Shown here piece after piece: positions 29,240 to 43,844 of a DNA stretch of 64,000 nucleotides. A program made the position numbers and the translations under genes. Position 1 is the first letter of the stretch, and each line of letters opens with the position of its first letter. This DNA comes from Crossaster papposus (lineage: Eukaryota; Echinodermata; Asteroidea; Velatida; Solasteridae): contig JBAIAA010000104.1 of NCBI GenBank assembly GCA_037893245.1, positions 620,001 to 684,000 on the forward strand, read 5' to 3'. A model generated the notes under the pieces. It was not told the DNA's origin. It saw nothing but the letters and a program-made list of their open reading frames with translations, and did no database searches.

Positions 29240-32200
29240 TTACATTTTCCAAAACACTTGACTATTAGCAAATTTTGATAACAATGCAAGGATAACCCCT
29301 TACAATTGTAAAACTGTCCAAAAATCCAAATTTTTACCAATTTTGATAAAAATGCAAGGCTAACCCCTAACTGTAATTTGTTTTCTCAAATGCTCAGATG
29401 TTGGCCAATTTCGATAAAAATGCAAGGCTAACCCCTTACAATTGTTAAACTTCCCAAAATCCCAGTGCTAGCCAAATTTGATAAAAATGCAAAGCTAACC
29501 CTTTACAATGGTAAAACTTCCAAAAATCTAAATTTTGGCCAATTTTGATAAAAATGCAAGGCTAACCCCTTGCTGTAATTTGTTTTCTCAAAGGCTCAGA
29601 TTTTGGCCAATTTCGATAAAAATGCAAGGCTAACCCCTTACAATTGTTAAACTTCCCAAACATCCAAGTGCTACCCAAATTTGATAAAAATGCAAGGCTG
29701 ACCCCTTACAATTGTGAAACTTTCAAAAAATCCAAATATTTACCAATTTTGATAAAAATGCAAGGCTAACCCCTAACTGTAATTTGTTTTCTCAAATACT
29801 CAGATGTTGGCCAATTTCGATAAAAATGCAAGGCTAACCCCTTACAATTGTGAAACGTCCCAAACATCCAAGTGCTAGCCAAATTCGATAAAAATGCAAG
29901 GCTAACCCCTTACAATTGTAAAACTTTCAAAAATTTCAAATTTTGGCCAATTTTGTTACAAGTGCAAGGCTAACCCCTTGCTGTAATTTGTTTTCTCAAA
30001 GGCTCAGATTTTGGCCAATTTCGATAAAAATGCAAGGCTAACCCCTTACAATTGTTAAACTTCCCCAAAATCCAAATGTTAGTCAATTTCGATAAAAATG
30101 CAAGGCTAACCCCTTACAATTGTAAAACTTTCCAAAAATCTAAATTGTTGCCAATTTTTATAAAAATGCAAGGCTAACCCTTTACAATTGTTAAACTTCC
30201 CCAAAATCCCAGTGCTTGCCAAATTTGATAAAAATGCAAGGCTAACCCCTTACAATTGTAAAACTTTCCAAAAATCCAAATGTTAGTCAATTGCGATAAA
30301 AATGCAAGGCTAACCCCTTACAATTGTTAAACTTCACCCCAAATCCCAGTGCTAGCCAAATTTGATAAAAATGCAAAGCTAACCCCTTACAATTGTAAAA
30401 CTTTCCAAAAATCCAAATTTTGGCCAATTTTGATAAAAATGCAAGGCTAACCCCTTACTGTAATTTGTTTTCTCAAAGGCTCAGATTTTGGCCAATTTCG
30501 ATAAAAATGCAAGGCTAACCCCTAACAATTGTTAAACTTCCCAAACATCCAAGTGCTAGCCAAATTCGATAAAAATGCAAGGCTAACCCCTTACAATTGT
30601 AAAACTTTCATATTTCATTTGCTAAGTCTTGGTGATGAGCATATACACATACATGTAATCTGCATGTATTTTTAGTAATCAAGAAAACCTATTTCCAGCA
30701 ATCCTTCGTATCTCACAATGGGTCTACGAATCTCAAAACTCAAAGTAATGAATTGGCTGGCTTTATTGCACTTGTCGGGATGGGGATTATTGCTCCATTG
30801 TTTGGTATGCTCTGAACATTATGAGCTCGATGGAAAACTTTCTTCAAAAAGAGTTTAATACCTGGAAGCTGTCAAGGAGTGGAGAAATGCACTAAAGTTA
30901 GGCAATAAAGCAAGTTGCAAGAATTCAAATTGCTTACTTTGGCTGTTGATAATTTGTTTGTTTTTTAATTGCAAAATAATTGAGATTTAAGTAGCTCATT
31001 GACTTGCATGTATTTTACAATTGAAATTACATTTGTATTCTATTCATAATTGAAATAAATTATACAATTTTTCAATTCAAATTCTGAGATTTTCTAGTTA
31101 TTGGTACATGTATTATTTTGTTTTGTTTTTATAAAAATACATTTTTTACATTTTCCAAAACACTTGACTATTAGCAAATTTTGATAACAATGCAAGGATA
31201 ACCCCTTACAATTGTAAAACTTTCCAAAAATCCAAATGTTTACCAATTTTGATAAAAATGCAAGGCTAACCCCTAACTGTAATTTGTTTTCTCAAATGCT
31301 CAGATGTTGGCCAATTTCGATAAATCCCAGTGCTAGCCAAATTTGATAAAAATGCAAAGCTAACCCCTTACAATGGTAAAACTTCCAAAAATCTAAATTT
31401 TGGCCAATTTTGATAAACATGCAAGGCTAACCCCTTGCTGTAATTTGTTTTCTCAAAGGCTCAGATTTTGACCAATTTCGATAAAAATGCAAGGCTAACC
31501 CCTTACAATTGTTAAACTTCCCAAACATCCAAGTGCTACCCAAATTTGATAAAAATGCAAGGATAACCCCTTACAATTGTGAAACTTTCAAAAAATCCAA
31601 ATATTTACCAATTTTGATAAAAATGCAAGGCTAACCCCTAACTGTAATTTGTTTTCTCAAATACTCAGATGTTGGCCAATTTCGATAAAAATGCAAGGCT
31701 AACCCCTTACAATTGTGAAACGTCCCAAACATCCAAGTGCTAGCCAAATTCGATAAAAATGCAAGGCTAACCCCTTACAATTGTAAAACTTTCAAAAATT
31801 TCAAATTTTGGCCAATTTTGTTACAAATGCAAGGCTAACCCCTTGCTGTAATTTGTTTTCTCAAAGGCTCAGATTTTGGCCAATTTCGATAAAAATGCAA
31901 GGCTAACCCCTTACAATTGTTAAACTTCCCCAAAATCCAAATGTTAGTCAATTTCGATAAAAATGCAAGGCTAACCCCTTACAATTGTAAAACTTTCCAA
32001 AAATCCAAATGTTAGTCAATTGCGATAAAAATGCAAGGCTAACCCCTTACAATTGTTAAACTTCACCCCAAATCCCAGTGCTAGCCAAATTTGATAAAAA
32101 TGCAAAGCTAACCCCTTACAATTGTAAAACTTTCCAAAAATCCAAATTTTGGCCAATTTTGATAAAAATGCAAGGCTAACCCTTTACAATTGTTAAACTT

Positions 32201-35200
32201 CCCCAAAATCCCAGTGCTAGCCAAATTTGATAAAAATGCAAGGCTAACCCCTTACTGTAATTTGTTTTCTCAAAAAGCTCAGATTTTGGCCAATTTCAAT
32301 AAAAATGCAAGGCTAACCCCTTACAATTGTAAAACTTTCAAAAATTTTCAAATTTTGGCCAATTTTGTTACAAATGCAAGGCTAACCCCTTGCTGTAATT
32401 TGTTTTCTCAAAGGCTCAGATTTTTGCCAATTTCGATAAAAATGCAAGGCTAACCCCTTACAATTGTAAAACTTTCAAAAATTTCAAATTTTGGCCAATT
32501 TTGTTACAAATGCAAGGCTAACCCCTTGCTGTAATTTGTTTTCTCAAAGGCTCAGATTTTGGCCAATTTCGATAAAAATGCAAGGCTAACCCCTTACTGT
32601 AATTTGTTTTCTCAAAAGCTCAGATTTTGGCCAATGTCGATAAAAATGCAAGGCTAACCCCTTACAATTGTGAAACGTTCCAGAAATCCAAATTTTAGCC
32701 AATTTCGATAAAAATGCAAGGCTAACCCCTTACAATTGTGAAACGTTCCAGAAATCCAAATTTTAGCCAATTTCGATAAAAATGCAAGGCTAACCCCTTA
32801 CAATTGTTAAACTTCCCAAAAATTCCAATGTTAGTCAATTGCGATAAAAATGCAAGGCTAACCCCTTACAATTGTAAAACTTTCCAAAAATCCAAATTTT
32901 GGCCAATTTTGATAAAAATGCAAGGCTAACCCCTTACTGTAATTTGTTTTCTCAAAGGCTCAGATTTTGGCCAATTTCGATACAAATGCAAGGCTAACCC
33001 CTTACAATTGTTAAACTTCACCCCAAATCCCAGTGCTAGCCAAATTTGATAAAAATGCAAAGCTAACCCCTTACAATTGTAAAACTTTCCAAAAATCCAA
33101 ATTTTGGCCAATTTTGATAAAAATGCAAGGCTAACCCTTTACAATTGTTAAACTTCCCCAAAATCCCAGTGCTAGCCAAATTTGATAAAAATGCAAGGCT
33201 AACCCCTTACTGTAATTTGTTTTCTCAAAAAGCTCAGATTTTGGCCAATTTCAATAAAAATGCAAGGCTAACCCCTTACAATTGTAAAACTTTCAAAAAT
33301 TTTCAAATTTTGGCCAATTTTGTTACAAATGCAAGGCTAACCCCTTGCTGTAATTTGTTTTCTCAAAGGCTCAGATTTTTGCCAATTTCGATAAAAATGC
33401 AAGGCTAACCCCTTACAATTGTAAAACTTTCAAAAATTTCAAATTTTGGCCAATTTTGTTACAAATGCAAGGCTAACCCCTTGCTGTAATTTGTTTTCTC
33501 AAAGGCTCAGATTTTGGCCAATTTCGATAAAAATGCAAGGCTAACCCCTTACTGTAATTTGTTTTCTCAAAAGCTCAGATTTTGGCCAATGTCGATAAAA
33601 ATGCAAGGCTAACCCCTTACAATTGTGAAACGTTCCAGAAATCCAAATTTTAGCCAATTTCGATAAAAATGCAAGGCTAACCCCTTACAATTGTGAAACG
33701 TTCCAGAAATCCAAATTTTAGCCAATTTCGATAAAAATGCAAGGCTAACCCCTTACAATTGTTAAACTTCCCAAAAATTCCAATGTTAGTCAATTGCGAT
33801 AAAAATGCAAGGCTAACCCCTTACAATTGTAAAACTTTCCAAAAATCCAAATTTTGGCCAATTTTGATAAAAATGCAAGGCTAACCCCTTACTGTAATTT
33901 GTTTTCTCAAAGGCTCAGATTTTGGCCAATTTCGATACAAATGCAAGGCTAACCCCTTACAATTGTTAAACTTCCCCAAAATCCCAGTGCTAGCCAAATT
34001 TGATAAAAATGCAAAGCTAACCCCTTACAATTGTAAAACTTTCCAAAAATCCAAATTTTGGCCAATTTTGATAAAAATGCAAGGCTAACCCCTTACTGTA
34101 ATTTGTTTTCTCAAAAGCTCAGATTTTGGCCAATTTCGATAAAAATGCAAGGCTAACCCCTTACAATTGTGAAACGTTACAGAAATCCAAATTTTAGCCA
34201 ATTTCGATAAAAATGCAAGGCTAACCCCTTACAATTGTTAAACTTCCCAAAAATCCCAATGTTAGTTAATTGCGATAAAAATGCAAGGCTAACTCTTACA
34301 ATTGTTAAACTTCCCCCAAATCCCAGTGCTAGCCAAATTTGATAAAAATGCAAAGCTAACCCCTTACAATTGTAAAACTTTCAAAAATTTCAAATTTTGG
34401 CCAATTTTGTTACAAATGCAAGGCTAACCCCTTACAATTGTTAAACTTTCCAAAAATCTAAATTGTTGCAAATTTTTATAAAAATGCAAGGCTAACCCTT
34501 TACAATTGTTAAACTTCCCCAAAATCCCAGTGCTAGCCAAATTTGATAAAAATGCAAGGCTGACCCCTTACAATTGTGAAACTTTCCAAAAATTCAAATA
34601 TTTACCAATTTTGATAAAAATGCAAGGCTAACCCCTAACTGTAATTTGTTTTCTCAAATACTCAGATGTTGGCCAATTTCGATAAAAATGCAAGGCTAAC
34701 CCCTTACTGTAATTTGTTTTCTCAAAAGCTCAGATTTTGGCCAATTTCGATAAAAATGCAAGGCTAACCCCTTACAATTGTTAAACTTCCCAAAAATCCA
34801 AATGTTAGTCAATTTCGATAAAAATGCAAGGCTAACCCCTTACAATTGTAAAACTTTCCAAAAATCCAAATTTTGGCCAATTTTGATAAAAATGCAAGGC
34901 TAACCCCTTATTGTTAAACTTCCCAAAAATCCAAATGTTAGTCAATTTCGATAAAAATGCAAGGCTAACCCCTTACAATTGTAAAACTTTCCAAAAATCT
35001 AACTTTTGGCCAATTTTGATAAAAATGCAAGGCTAACCCCTTACTGTAATTTGTTTTCTCAAAGGCTCAGATTTTGGCCAATTTCGATAAAAATGCAAGG
35101 CTAACCCCTTACAATTGTTAAACTTCCCAAACATCCAAGTGCTAGCCAAATTCGATAAAAATGCAAGGCTAACCCCTTACAATTGTAAAACTTTCAAAAA

Positions 35201-38200
35201 TTTCAAATTTTTGCCAATTTTGTTACAAATGCAAGGCTAACCCCTTGCTGTAATTTGTTTTCTCAAAGGCTCAGATTTTGGCCAATTTCGATAAAAATGC
35301 AAGGCTAACCCCTTACAATTGTTAAACTTCCCCAAAATCCAAATGTTAGTCAATTTCGATAAAAATGCAAGGCTAACCCCTTACAATTGTAAAACTTTCC
35401 AAAAATCCAAATTTTGGCCAATTTTGATAAAAATGCAAGGCTAACCCTTTACAATTGTTAAACTTCCCCAAAATCCCAGTGCTAGCCAAATTTGATAAAA
35501 ATGCAAGGCTAACCCCTTACTGTAATTTGTTTTCTCAAAAAGCTCAGATTTTGGCCAATTTCAATAAAAATGCAAGGCTAACCCCTTACAATTGTAAAAC
35601 TTTCAAAATTTTTCAAATTTTGGCCAATTTTGTTACAAATGCAAGGCTAACCCCTTGCTGTAATTTGTTTTCTCAAAGGCTCAGATTTTTGCCAATTTCG
35701 ATAAAAATGCAAGGCTAACCCCTTACTGTAATTTGTTTTCTCAAAAGCTCAGATTTTGGCCAATGTCGATAAAAATGCAAGGCTAACCCCTTACAATTGT
35801 GAAACGTTCCAGAAATCCAAATTTTAGCCAATTTCGATAAAAATGCAAGGCTAACCCCTTACAATTGTGAAACGTTCCAGAAATCCAAATTTTAGCCAAT
35901 TTCGATAAAAATGCAAGGCTAACCCCTTACAATTGTTAAACTTCCCAAAAATTCCAATGTTAGTCAATTGCGATAAAAATGCAAGGCTAACCCCTTACAA
36001 TTGTAAAACTTTCCAAAAATCCAAATTTTGGCCAATTTTGATAAAAATGCAAGGCTAACCCCTTACTGTAATTTGTTTTCTCAAAGGCTCAGATTTTGGC
36101 CAATTTCGATACAAATACAAGGCTAACCCCTTACAATTGTTAAACTTCCCCAAAATCCCAGTGCTAGCCAAATTTGATAAAAATGCAAAGCTAACCCCTT
36201 ACAATTGTAAAACTTTCCAAAAATCCAAATTTTTGCCAATTTTGATAAAAATGCAAGGCTAACCCCTTACTGTAATTTGTTTTCTCAAAAGCTCAGATTT
36301 TGGCCAATTTCGATAAAAATGCAAGGCTAACCCCTTACAATTGTGAAACGTTACAGAAATCCAAATTTTAGCCAATTTCGATAAAAATGCAAGGCTAACC
36401 CCTTACAATTGTTAAACTTCCCAAAAATCCCAATGTTAGTTAATTGCGATAAAAATGCAAGGCTAACTCTTACAATTGTTAAACTTCCCCCAAATCCCAG
36501 TGCTAGCCAAATTTGATAAAAATGCAAAGCTAACCCCTTACAATTGTAAAACTTTCAAAAATTTCAAATTTTGGCCAATTTTGTTACAAATGCAAGGCTA
36601 ACCCCTTACAATTGTTAAACTTTCCAAAAATCTAAATTGTTGCCAATTTTTATAAAAATGCAAGGCTAACCCTTTACAATTGTTAAACTTCCCCAAAATC
36701 CCAGTGCTAGCCAAATTTGATAAAAATGCAAGGCTGACCCCTTACAATTGTGAAACTTTCCAAAAATTCAAATATTTACCAATTTTGATAAAAATGCAAG
36801 GCTAACCCCTAACTGTAATTTGTTTTCTCAAATACTCAGATGTTGGCCAATTTCGATAAAAATGCAAGGCTAACCCCTTACTGTAATTTGTTTTCTCAAA
36901 AGCTCAGATTTTGGCCAATTTCGATAAAAATGCAAGGCTAACCCCTTACAATTGTTAAACTTCCCAAAAATCCAAATGTTAGTCAATTTCGATAAAAATG
37001 CAAGGCTAACCCCTTACAATTGTAAAACTTTCCAAAAATCTAACTTTTGGCCAATTTTGATAAAAATGCAAGGCTAACCCCTTACTGTAATTTGTTTTCT
37101 CAAAGGCTCAGATTTTGGCCAATTTCGATAAAAATGCAAGGCTAACCCCTTACAATTGTTAAACTTCCCAAACATCCAAGTGCTAGCCAAATTCGATAAA
37201 AATGCAAGGCTAACCCCTTACAATTGTAAAACTTTCAAAAATTTCAAATTTTGGCCAATTTTGTTACAAATGCAAGGCTAACCCCTTGCTGTAATTTGTT
37301 TTCTCAAAGGCTCAGATTTTGGCCAATTTCGATAAAAATGCAAGGCTAACCCCTTACAATTGTTAAACTTCCCCAAAATCCAAATGTTAGTCAATTTCGA
37401 TAAAAATGCAAGGCTAACCCCTTACAATTGTAAAACTTTCCAAAAATCCAAATTTTGGCCAATTTTGATAAAAATGCAAGGCTAACCCCTTACTGTAATT
37501 TGTTTTCTCAAAAAGCTCAGATTTTGGCCAATTTCGATAAAAATGCAAGGCTAACCCCTTACAATTGTTAAACTTCCCAAAAATCCAAATGTTAGTCAAT
37601 TTCGATAAAAATGCAAGGCTAACCCCTTACAATTGTAAAACTTTCCAAAAATCCCAATTTTGGCCAATTTTGATAAAAATGCAAGGCTAACCCCTTACTG
37701 TAATTTGTTTTCTCAAAGGCTCAGATTTTGGCCAATTTCGATACAAATACAAGGCTAACCCCTTACAATTGTTAAACTTCCCCAAAATCCCAGTGCTAGC
37801 CAAATTTGATAAAAATGCAAAGCTAACCCCTTACAATTGTAAAACTTTCCAAAAATCCAAATTTTTGCCAATTTTGATAAAAATGCAAGGCTAACCCCTT
37901 ACTGTAATTTGTTTTCTCAAAAGCTCAGATTTTGGCCAATTTCGATAAAAATGCAAGGCTAACCCCTTACAATTGTGAAACGTTACAGAAATCCAAATTT
38001 TAGCCAATTTCGATAAAAATGCAAGGCTAACCCCTTACAATTGTTAAACTTCCCAAAAATCCCAATGTTAGTTAATTGCGATAAAAATGCAAGGCTAACT
38101 CTTACAATTGTTAAACTTCCCCCAAATCCCAGTGCTAGCCAAATTTGATAAAAATGCAAAGCTAACCCCTTACAATTGTAAAACTTTCAAAAATTTCAAA

Positions 38201-41200
38201 TTTTGGCCAATTTTGTTACAAATGCAAGGCTAACCCCTTACAATTGTTAAACTTTCCAAAAATCTAAATTGTTGCCAATTTTTATAAAAATGCAAGGCTA
38301 ACCCTTTACAATTGTTAAACTTCCCCAAAATCCCAGTGCTAGCCAAATTTGATAAAAATGCAAGGCTGACCCCTTACAATTGTGAAACTTTCCAAAAATT
38401 CAAATATTTACCAATTTTGATAAAAATGCAAGGCTAACCCCTAACTGTAATTTGTTTTCTCAAATACTCAGATGTTGGCCAATTTCGATAAAAATGCAAG
38501 GCTAACCCCTTACTGTAATTTGTTTTCTCAAAAGCTCAGATTTTGGCCAATTTCGATAAAAATGCAAGGCTAACCCCTTACAATTGTTAAACTTCCCAAA
38601 AATCCAAATGTTAGTCAATTTCGATAAAAATGCAAGGCTAACCCCTTACAATTGTAAAACTTTCCAAAAATCTAACTTTTGGCCAATTTTGATAAAAATG
38701 CAAGGCTAACCCCTTACTGTAATTTGTTTTCTCAAAGGCTCAGATTTTGGCCAATTTCGATAAAAATGCAAGGCTAACCCCTTACAATTGTTAAACTTCC
38801 CAAACATCCAAGTGCTAGCCAAATTCGATAAAAATGCAAGGCTAACCCCTTACAATTGTAAAACTTTCAAAAATTTCAAATTTTGGCCAATTTTGTTACA
38901 AATGCAAGGCTAACCCCTTGCTGTAATTTGTTTTCTCAAAGGCTCAGATTTTGGCCAATTTCGATAAAAATGCAAGGCTAACCCCTTACAATTGTTAAAC
39001 TTCCCCAAAATCCAAATGTTAGTCAATTTCGATAAAAATGCAAGGCTAACCCCTTACAATTGTAAAACTTTCCAAAAATCCAAATTTTGGCCAATTTTGA
39101 TAAAAATGCAAGGCTAACCACTTACTGTAATTTGTTTTCTCAAAAAGCTCAGATTTTGGCCAATTTCGATAAAAATGCAAGGCTAACCCCTTACTGTAAT
39201 TTGTTTTCTCAAAAGCTCAGATTTTGGCCAATTTCGATAAAAATGCAAGGCTAACCCCTTACAATTGTTAAACTTCCCAAAAATCCAAATGTTAGTCAAT
39301 TTCGATAAAAATGCAAGGCTAACCCCTTACAATTGTAAAACTTTCCAAAAATCCAAATTTTGGCCAATTTTGATAAAAATGCAAGGCTAACCCCTTACTG
39401 TAATTTGTTTTCTCAAAGGCTCAGATTTTGGCCAATTTCGATAAAAATGCAAGGCTAACCCCTTACAATTGTTAAACTTCCCAAACATCCAAGTGCTAGC
39501 CAAATTCGATAAAAATGCAAGGCTAACCCCTTACAATTGTAAAACTTTCAAAACTTTCAAATTTTGGCCAATTTTGTTACAAATGCAAGGCTAACCCCTT
39601 GCTGTAATTTGTTTTCTCAAAGGCTCAGATTTTGGCCAATTTCGATAAAAATGCAAGGCTAACCCCTTACAATTGTTAAACTTCCCCAAAATCCAAATGT
39701 TAGTCAATTTCGATAAAAATGCAAGGCTAACCCCTTACAATTGTAAAACTTTCCACAAATCTAAATTGTTGCAAATTTTTATAAAAATGCAAGGCTAACC
39801 CTTTACAATTGTTAAACTTCCCCAAAATCCCAGTGCTAGCCAAATTTGATAAAAATGCAAGGCTGACCCCTTACAATTGTGAAACTTTCCAAAAATTCAA
39901 ATATTTACCAATTTTGATAAAAATGCAAGGCTAACCCCTAACTGTAATTTGTTTTCTCAAATACTCAGATGTTGGCCAATTTCGATAAAAATGCAAGGCT
40001 AACCCCTTACTGTAATTTGTTTTCTCAAAAGCTCAGATTTTGGCCAATTTCGATAAAAATGCAAGGCTAACCCCTTACAATTGTTAAACTTCCCAAAAAT
40101 CCAAATGTTAGTCAATTTCGATAAAAATGCAAGGCTAACCCCTTACAATTGTAAAACTTTCCAAAAATCCAAATTTTGGCCAATTTTGATAAAAATGCAA
40201 GGCTAACCACTTACTGTAATTTGGTTTCTCAAAAAGCTCAGATTTTGGCCAATTTCGATAAAAATGCAAGGCTAACCCCTTACTGTAATTTGTTTTCTCA
40301 AAAGCTCAGATTTTGGCCAATTTCGATAAAAATGCAAGGCTAACCCCTTACAATTGTTAAACTTCCCAAAAATCCAAATGTTAGTCAATTTCGATAAAAA
40401 TGCAAGGCTAACCCCTTACAATTGTAAAACTTTCCAAAAATCTAAATTGTTGCCAATTTTTATAAAAATGCAAGGCTAACCCCTTATTGTTAAACTTCCC
40501 AAAAATCCAAATGTTAGTCAATTTCGATAAAAATGCAAGGCTAACCCCTTACAATTGTAAAACTTTCCAAAAATCTAACTTTTGGCCAATTTTGATAAAA
40601 ATGCAAGGCTAACCCCTTACTGTAATTTGTTTTCTCAAAGGCTCAGATTTTGGCCCAATTTCGATAAAAATGCAAGGCTAACCCCTTACAATTGTTAAAC
40701 TTCCCAAACATCCAAGTCGCTAGCCAAATTCGATAAAAATGCAAGGCTAACCCCTTACAATTGTAAAACTTTCAAAAATTTCAAATTTTGGCCAATTTTG
40801 TTACAAATGCAAGGCTAACCCCTTGCTGTAATTTGTTTTCTCAAAGGCTCAGATTTTGGCCAATTTCGATAAAAATGCAAGGCTAACCCCTTACAATTGT
40901 TAAACTTCCCCAAAATCCAAATGTTAGTCAATTTCGATAAAAATGCAAGGCTAACCCCTTACAATTGTAAAACTTTCCAAAAATCCAAATTTTGGCCAAT
41001 TTTGATAAAAATGCAAGGCTAACCACTTACTGTAATTTGTTTTCTCAAAAAGCTCAGATTTTGGCCAATTTCGATAAAAATGCAAGGCTAACCCCTTACT
41101 GTAATTTGTTTTCTCAAAAGCTCAGATTTTGGCCAATTTCGATAAAAATGCAAGGCTAACCCCTTACAATTGTTAAACTTCCCAAAAAATCCAAATGTTA

Positions 41201-43844
41201 GTCAATTTCGATAAAAATGCAAGGCTAACCCCTTACAATTGTAAAACTTTCCAAAAATCCAAATTTTGGCCAATTTTGATAAAAATGCAAGGCTAACCCC
41301 TTACTGTAATTTGTTTTCTCAAAGGCTCAGATTTTGGCCAATTTCGATAAAAATGCAAGGCTAACCCCTTACAATTGTTAAACTTCCCAAACATCCAAGT
41401 GCTAGCCAAATTCGATAAAAATGCAAGGCTAACCCCTTACAATTGTAAAACTTTCAAAACTTTCAAATTTTGGCCAATTTTGTTACAAATGCAAGGCTAA
41501 CCCCTTGCTGTAATTTGTTTTCTCAAAGGCTCAGATTTTGGCCAATTTCGATAAAAATGCAAGGCTAACCCCTTACAATTGTTAAACTTCCCCAAAATCC
41601 AAATGTTAGTCAATTTCGATAAAAATGCAAGGCTAACCCCTTACAATTGTAAAACTTTCCACAAATCTAAATTGTTGCCAATTTTTATAAAAATGCAAGG
41701 CTAACCCTTTACAATTGTTAAACTTCCCCAAAATCCCAGTGCTAGCCAAATTTGATAAAAATGCAAGGCTGACCCCTTACAATTGTGAAACTTTCCAAAA
41801 ATTCAAATATTTACCAATTTTGATAAAAATGCAAGGCTAACCCCTAACTGTAATTTGTTTTCTCAAATACTCAGATGTTGGCCAATTTCGATAAAAATGC
41901 AAGGCTAACCCCTTACTGTAATTTGTTTTCTCAAAAGCTCAGATTTTGGCCAATTTCGATAAAAATGCAAGGCTAACCCCTTACAATTGTTAAACTTCCC
42001 AAAAATCTAAATGTTAGTCAATTTCGATAAAAATGCAAGGCTAACCCCTTACAATTGTAAAACTTTCCAAAAATCCAAATTTTGGCCAATTTTGATAAAA
42101 ATGCAAGGCTAACCACTTACTGTAATTTGTTTTCTCAAAAAGCTCAGATTTTGGCCAATTTCGATAAAAATGCAAGGCTAACCCCTTACTGTAATTTGTT
42201 TTCTCAAAAGCTCAGATTTTGGCCAATTTCGATAAAAATGCAAGGCTAACCCCTTACAATTGTTAAACTTCCCAAAAATCCAAATGTTAGTCAATTTCGA
42301 TAAAAATGCAAGGCTAACCCCTTACAATTGTAAAACTTTCCAAAAATCTAAATTGTTGCCAATTTTTATAAAAATGCAAGGCTAACCCCTTATTGTTAAA
42401 CTTCCCAAAAATCCAAATGTTAGTCAATTTCGATAAAAATGCAAGGCTAACCCCTTACAATTGTAAAACTTTCCAAAAATCTAAATTGTTGCCAATTTTT
42501 ATAAAAATGCAAGGCTAACCCCTTATTGTTAAACTTCCCAAAAATCCAAATGTTAGTCAATTTCGATAAAAATGCAAGGCTAACCCCTTACAATTGTAAA
42601 ACTTTCCAAAAATCTAACTTTTGGCCAATTTTGATAAAAATGCAAGGCTAACCCCTTACTGTAATTTGTTTTCTCAAAGGCTCAGATTTTGGCCAATTTC
42701 GATAAAAATGCAAGGCTAACCCCTTACAATTGTTAAACTTCCCAAACATCCAAGTGCTAGCCAAATTCGATAAAAATGCAAGGCTAACCCCTTACAATTG
42801 TAAAACTTTCAAAAATTTCAAATTTTGGCCAATTTTGTTACAAATGCAAGGCTAACCCCTTGCTGTAATTTGTTTTCTCAAAGGCTCAGATTTTGGCCAA
42901 TTTCGATAAAAATGCAAGGCTAACCCCTTACAATTGTTAAACTTCCCCAAAATCCAAATGTTAGTCAATTTCGATAAAAATGCAAGGCTAACCCCTTACA
43001 ATTGTAAAACTTTCCAAAAATCTAAATTGTTGCCAATTTTTATAAAAATGCAAGGCTAACCCTTTACAATTGTTAAACTTCCCCAAAATCCCAGTGCTAG
43101 CCAAATTTGATAAAAATGCAAGGCTAACCCCTTACAATTGTAAAACTTTCCAAAAATCCAAATTTTGGCCAATTTTGATAAAAATGCAAGGCTAACCCCT
43201 TACTGTAATTTGTTTTCTCAAAAGCTCAGATTTTGGCCAATTTCGATAAAAATGCAAGGCTAACCCCTTACAATTGTGAAACGTTCCAGAAATCCAAATT
43301 TTAGCCAATTTCGATAAAAATCCAAGGCTAACCCCTTACAATTGTAAAACTTTCAAAAAGTCCAAATTTGGGCCAATTTTGATAAAAATGCAAGGCTAAC
43401 CACTTACTGTAATTTGTTTTCTCAAAAGCTCCGATTTTGTCAAATTTCGATAAAAATGCCAGGCAAACCCCTTACAATTGTTAAACTTCCCCAAAATCCC
43501 AGTGCTAGACAAATTTGATAAAAATGCAAAGCTAACCCCTTACAATTGTAAAACTTTCCAAAAATCCAGATTTTTCCCAATTTTGATAAAAATGCAAGGC
43601 TAACCCCTTACTGTAATTTGTTTTCTCAAAGGCTCAGATTTTGGCCAATTTCGATACAAATGCAAGGCTAACCCCTTACAATTGTTAAACTTCCCAAACA
43701 TCCAAGTGCTAGCCAAATTCGATAAAAATGCAAGGCTAACCCCTTGCAATTGTAAAACTTTCAAAAATTTCACATTTTGGCCAATTTTGTTACAAAAGCA
43801 AGGCTAACCCCTTGCTGTAATTTGTTTTCTCAAAGGCTCAGATT
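29240..43844. repeat. 67-bp satellite array, ~220 monomers
   Basis: Monomers of 64-68 bp share the core gataaaaatgcaaggctaac and differ in the other half. One class reads acaattgttaaacttcc/acaattgtaaaactttcc; the other reads actgtaatttgttttctcaa followed by ctcagattttggccaattt. The classes alternate in longer patterns (higher-order repeats). Edge monomers near 29260 are divergent; central ones are nearly identical. Spacing of rare variants gives offsets of 955 bp (32190 and 33145), 2,174 bp (34291 and 36465) and 1,632 bp (36465 and 38097). Interrupted once by the 30611-31145 segment. Short ORFs inside are repeat by-products. Confidence 0.97.
30611..31145. repeat. Unique segment duplicated from 28705, copy 2
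   Basis: Near-identical to 28705-29239, with satellite on both sides. It shows that the first ~1.3 kb of satellite plus unique flank were duplicated together. Confidence 0.92.

Noticed and set aside
32190-37599. Repeated 61-87 codon ORFs in the 67-bp satellite
   Set aside because: Identical copies at 32190, 33145 and 35455 simply track the higher-order repeat.
29240-43844. ggctaacccctta as a telomere-like repeat
   Set aside because: Period and sequence do not fit TTAGGG/CCCTAA tandem arrays; it is one part of a 67-bp monomer.
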